A stretch of 64,000 nt of DNA. Source: Pseudomonas abietaniphila (lineage in GTDB: Bacteria > Pseudomonadota > Gammaproteobacteria > Pseudomonadales > Pseudomonadaceae). Position 1 is the stretch's first letter. Every line of letters starts with the position of its first letter. Both the position numbers and the translations under genes were made by a program. Shown here piece by piece: positions 60,913 through 64,000 of this stretch. The stretch spans positions 124,001 through 188,000 of the forward strand of contig NZ_FNCO01000012.1 in the NCBI RefSeq assembly GCF_900100795.1, written 5' to 3'. The notes below the pieces were generated by a model, which was not told the DNA's origin, searched no databases, and worked only from the letters and a program-made list of their open reading frames with translations.

Positions 60913-61854
60913 TTAACGCTGTGTTTCAAGCTTGGCATCCAGTGTGTAAGGCAGTTCGGTCAACAGCAAAACCAGGCCATCCGCAGCGCCGAGACGAATA
61001 TTGCCGTCTTCAACGGCGTCGGCCTGCAGAACCGCCAACACCTCGACGGTGGCGCCAGCACGCGCTGCAATCACCACGTTGCCTACCGAACTGGCGTGGA
61101 CTGGCGAAAACAATTCGACGCCCGGCTCGGGCACATTGCTGCCTTCCAGTGTCAGGCGATACAGGCGACGTTTGAGTTTGCCCAGGTACTGCATTCGCGC
61201 GACGATTTCCTGCCCGGTGTAGCAGCCTTTCTTAAAGCTGACGCCGCCGACGGCTTGCAGGTTGATCATCTGTGGGATGAACGCTTCTCGGGTCTGGCCG
61301 AAGACTTGGCCGATGCCAGCACGAATCTGGCCCAGCAGCCAGTCGTTCAACGTGCCTTCCGGCAACTGTGCCGCCAGGCGGGTGCGGATCTCCTCCGCCT
61401 GATCGGCGCGAACCCACACCTCTGCGCGAGCAGGGGAAACGCGAATCGCGATCAGATCATTGGCACGGACGACCGCATCAGTCTCTTGTGGCAGGTCCAG
61501 ACCGAGGGTGACCAGTGCGCCGTCACCGTCGTTGAGGCCAAAACGCACCCATGACGCGCTTTCGTCGGTCAGCCGGGATTTGGAAAACACCGCGTATTTT
61601 TTCAGGTCCAGCAACTGGGCTTCGATCAGCTCACTGGCCATGGCCAGCAGCACGCCGTCGCCTTCCAGCAGGATGCGGAAGCTGGATTGCATACGGCCTT
61701 TCTGGGTGCAACGTGCACCGAGCGTGGCCTTGGCATCGCTCAGGTAATCCAGGTTGCAGGTCAGCTGGCCTTGAAGGAATTTGCTGGCGTCCACGCCGCG
61801 AACGGCCAGTACACCTTCGTGAGAGAGTGGGCAGAAAAAAGCTGAATCGGCCAT
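60913..61854 (-). CDS. ygfZ: folate-binding Fe-S cluster / tRNA modification protein YgfZ
   Basis: A 313-aa GcvT-like protein. The family motif KGCYTGQEIVARMQYLG holds the conserved cysteine. The N-terminus (LAVRGVDASKFLQGQLTCNL) and ARCTQKGRM are typical. YgfZ supports assembly or repair of certain Fe-S enzymes using folate. It is divergent from sdhE. Confidence 0.92.
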   Translation of the reverse strand: MADSAFFCPLSHEGVLAVRGVDASKFLQGQLTCNLDYLSDAKATLGARCTQKGRMQSSFRILLEGDGVLLAMASELIEAQLLDLKKYAVFSKSRLTDESASWVRFGLNDGDGALVTLGLDLPQETDAVVRANDLIAIRVSPARAEVWVRADQAEEIRTRLAAQLPEGTLNDWLLGQIRAGIGQVFGQTREAFIPQMINLQAVGGVSFKKGCYTGQEIVARMQYLGKLKRRLYRLTLEGSNVPEPGVELFSPVHASSVGNVVIAARAGATVEVLAVLQADAVEDGNIRLGAADGLVLLLTELPYTLDAKLETQR

Positions 61855-62018
61855 GAGTCATCGCGTGGGTAGAAGTCTGGGGCACCATCATAGTGCCGTG
61901 TCTCGCTTATGGGTATATGCAAGTCGGGTAAAGACCCTTGCAAAAACCTGCGACTAACTGCGGGTACGCCCCAACAGTGCGGCCCTGTATACTCGCCGGC
62001 AAATTTGAGGAGCGCCCC

Positions 62019-62273
62019 ATGGTCGAAGATGTTGAACTCAATCGCCTCTTTTGGCACAGCCGCCGCGGCATGCTCGAGCTGGATGTGTTGCTGGTGCCGT
62101 TTGTCAGAGAAGTCTATCCCTCGCTAAACGACGTGGACCGCGCACTGTATGTGCGTCTGCTGACCTGTGAGGATCAGGACATGTTTGGCTGGTTCATGCA
62201 GCGCGGTGAGTCCGAAGACCCCGAACTGCAGCGTATGGTTCGAATGATCCTGGACCGTGTCCAGCCGAAATGA
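62019..62273 (+). CDS. sdhE: succinate dehydrogenase assembly factor SdhE
   Basis: An 84-aa helical protein with the RGMLELD (RGxxE) motif (LFWHSRRGMLELDVLLVPF) and FGWFMQRGE near the end. It attaches FAD to SdhA. GAGGAG precedes ATG 62019. It was formerly described as the CptB antitoxin. The next gene starts 17 bases before its stop. Confidence 0.92.
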   Translation: MVEDVELNRLFWHSRRGMLELDVLLVPFVREVYPSLNDVDRALYVRLLTCEDQDMFGWFMQRGESEDPELQRMVRMILDRVQPK

Positions 62274-62724
62274 TCGTTTCGAATGCCGTTGGCAGCGCTC
62301 TCGGGCCCTGTTGACGGCGTATCTCGGTGCCCAGTCGCTGGCGCTGGTCGCGGTTTTCCTGCTTGATCTTTCCTTGTGGGCCAAAACGGTCGCCGTCCTG
62401 CTGTGTGTGCTGCATGGTCTGCAGTATCTACGTCGATCGATTTTGCTGAGTGACGAACACGCCTACACCGGCTTGCGCCGAGACAGCTCGGGCTGGCAGG
62501 TGTGGAGCGAGCGCGCGGGATGGCAACCGGTGCAATTGCGTCCGGACAGCATGGCGCTGCCGCGTCTCGTTGTGCTTCGGTTTCGCGTGATGAAAGGGCA
62601 CTGGCTGGCGCGCTGGTGGATCAGAAGCGTCTGCATTCCGGCGGACGCCATGGCGCCGGATCTGCACCGGCGCCTGCGTCTGCGGTTGAAGTTCAGCCGC
62701 AATAGGTGGGCGGCGCCAGAATAG
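62257..62724 (+). CDS. ygfX: YgfX family membrane protein
   Basis: A 155-aa protein with two transmembrane helices (about 18-62: ALLTAYLGAQSLALVAVFLL, TVAVLLCVLHGLQYL) and a soluble C-terminal part. It is the usual partner encoded after sdhE (YgfX/CptA, proposed toxin acting on division proteins; also linked to prodigiosin regulation). GTG start 62257 overlaps sdhE. It overlaps the convergent nadB end by 32 bases. Confidence 0.85.
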   Translation: MSSRNDRFECRWQRSRALLTAYLGAQSLALVAVFLLDLSLWAKTVAVLLCVLHGLQYLRRSILLSDEHAYTGLRRDSSGWQVWSERAGWQPVQLRPDSMALPRLVVLRFRVMKGHWLARWWIRSVCIPADAMAPDLHRRLRLRLKFSRNRWAAPE

Positions 62725-64000
62725 TATCGAGCGCCTCGGGCAGCATGTCCGGATAGTCCAGCGTGTAATGCAGTCCCCGGCTCTCTTTACGCGCCATCGC
62801 GGAAGCGATCATCAACTCTGCCACCTGAGCCAGGTTGCGCAACTCGATCAGGTCGCGGCTGACTTTATAGTTGCTGTAGAACTCGTCGATCTCGTCCAGC
62901 AGCAAGCGAACCCGGTGTTGCGCGCGTTGCAGACGCTTGTTGGTTCGCACAATGCCGACGTAGTCCCACATGAACCGCCGCAACTCGTCCCAGTTGTGCG
63001 CAATGATCACGTCTTCGTCCGAATCAGTGACCTGGCTGGCGTCCCAGAACGGCAAATCGTGAGGCTGAGCGATGTCCGGCAACTGCGTAATAATGTCGTT
63101 CGCCGCGGAACGGGCGTAGACAAAGCATTCCAGCAGCGAGTTGCTGGCCATGCGGTTGGCGCCGTGCAGGCCGGTAAAGCTGGTCTCGCCAATGGCATAC
63201 AGCCCCGGCACGTCAGTGCGACCGTGTTGATCGACGAGCACACCGCCGCAGGTGTAATGCGCAGCGGGAACCACCGGAATGGCTTGGCGCGTGATGTCGA
63301 TGCCGAACGTCAGGCAGCGTTCATAGACGGTCGGAAAGTGCGTTTTGATGAAGTCCGCAGGTTTATGGCTGATGTCCAGATAGACGCAGTCGACGCCCAG
63401 ACGCTTCATTTCATGGTCGATGGCCCGGGCAACGATGTCCCGGGGTGCGAGCTCCGCACGCGAGTCGAAGCGCTCCATGAACCGCTCGCCATTGGGCAGC
63501 TTTAAATAGGCGCCTTCGCCGCGCAGGGCCTCGGTGACCAGAAAGCTCTTGGCCTGTGGGTGATACAGGCAAGTGGGGTGAAACTGGTTGAACTCCAGAT
63601 TGCCGACCCGGCAACCCGAGCGCCAGGCCATCGCAATGCCGTCGCCGCACGCGCCGTCGGGGTTACTGGTATAGAGGTAGACCTTGGCCGCGCCGCCAGA
63701 CGCCAGAATCGTGAAGCGTGCGCTGTGGGTGTCCACTTCGCCGGTCGAGCGATCCAGCACGTAAGCGCCCAGGCATCGCTGTCCTTCAAGGCCCAGCCGA
63801 CGTTCAGTGATCAGGTCCACGGCGACACGCTGCTCAAGCAGTTCGATGTTCGGGCGCGCCTTGGCCTGGGCGAGCAAGGTACGAAAAATCGCGGCGCCCG
63901 TGGCGTCAGCGGCGTGGATGATCCGCCGATGGCTGTGGCCGCCTTCACGGGTCAGGTGAAATTCGAATCCGCCGTCTTCGACGGTCGAATCATCGTCGCG
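62693..64000 (-). CDS. nadB: L-aspartate oxidase NadB, C-terminal part (cut by window end)
   Basis: About 435 residues of the flavoprotein that converts L-aspartate to iminoaspartate in NAD synthesis. The frame is open to the window edge (HLTREGGHSHRRIIHAADAT near 63900), so the start lies beyond. Motifs: TLASGGAAKVYLYTSNPDGA type, LRGEGAYLKLPNGERFMERF, HYTCGGVLVDQHGRT and LPGLYAIGETSFTGLHGANR-like regions. In Pseudomonas the next gene to the right is usually algU. Confidence 0.92.
   Translation of the reverse strand, partial: RDDDSTVEDGGFEFHLTREGGHSHRRIIHAADATGAAIFRTLLAQAKARPNIELLEQRVAVDLITERRLGLEGQRCLGAYVLDRSTGEVDTHSARFTILASGGAAKVYLYTSNPDGACGDGIAMAWRSGCRVGNLEFNQFHPTCLYHPQAKSFLVTEALRGEGAYLKLPNGERFMERFDSRAELAPRDIVARAIDHEMKRLGVDCVYLDISHKPADFIKTHFPTVYERCLTFGIDITRQAIPVVPAAHYTCGGVLVDQHGRTDVPGLYAIGETSFTGLHGANRMASNSLLECFVYARSAANDIITQLPDIAQPHDLPFWDASQVTDSDEDVIIAHNWDELRRFMWDYVGIVRTNKRLQRAQHRVRLLLDEIDEFYSNYKVSRDLIELRNLAQVAELMIASAMARKESRGLHYTLDYPDMLPEALDTILAPPTYCG

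Overview
The window is a 64-kb piece of a GC-rich gammaproteobacterial chromosome, almost certainly Pseudomonas (fluorescens/syringae-type lineage). The evidence is a PhaG-type transacylase, a MifS/MifR two-component pair beside a dicarboxylate transporter, a tct tricarboxylate operon with its tctDE sensor, the order ygfZ-sdhE-ygfX-nadB at the right edge, and typical Pseudomonas REP elements. There is no sign of prophage, integrase or insertion sequence. Most of the window is metabolic and transport islands on both strands.

Left part (1-14.5 kb): the end of a two-subunit CoA-transferase; a periplasmic Cache protein; an EmrB/QacA-type drug exporter with palindromes upstream; a 58-aa membrane peptide. 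Then comes a LysR regulator divergent from a TPP-dependent 2-ketoarginine-type decarboxylase and an aldehyde dehydrogenase, followed by a complete polyamine-type ABC importer with a Tat-exported binding protein, which looks like an arginine/guanidino-compound catabolic island. An AraC regulator, an ABM-fold monooxygenase and a flavin reductase family protein follow.

15-24 kb: two paralogous small secreted proteins made of a 13-residue tandem repeat, duplicated together with their upstream regions and terminators. Next are an MHS-family dicarboxylate symporter with a good sigma-54 promoter and palindromic upstream site, its likely activators MifR/MifS, and the periplasmic beta-glucosidase BglX.

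24-38 kb: a LemA/TPM-domain membrane cluster, a methyltransferase, an EamA exporter, small orphan proteins, a DUF4160-DUF2442 pair next to a SIR2-like DUF4917 protein, a LysR/MFS pair, tRNA-Gly(CCC), phaG, rsuA, and a Cache-GGDEF diguanylate cyclase translationally coupled to a small CWC protein.

38-50 kb: a 1071-aa DUF6543 dermonecrotic-type toxin, then (read leftwards) a guanidine-I (ykkC) riboswitch, an NitT/TauT-type ABC importer, two urea-carboxylase-associated proteins and a biotin carboxylase. This is the guanidine-assimilation operon rather than a urea operon. Its carboxylase carries an in-frame REP pair between domains, the allophanate hydrolase gene is missing at the locus, and the leader suggests ligand control by ribosome-site sequestration.

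50-64 kb: a Gly/Tyr-rich lipoprotein, 3-hydroxyisobutyryl-CoA hydrolase, ung, the tctCBA-abrB operon with Hfq/Crc-type motif and divergent tctDE, a ~200-bp tandem-repeat array with REP sequences, an HDOD protein, and ygfZ, sdhE, ygfX and the 3' part of nadB (cut by the window edge). Starts were chosen by ribosome-binding sites and homologue N-termini from memory; no database search was run.
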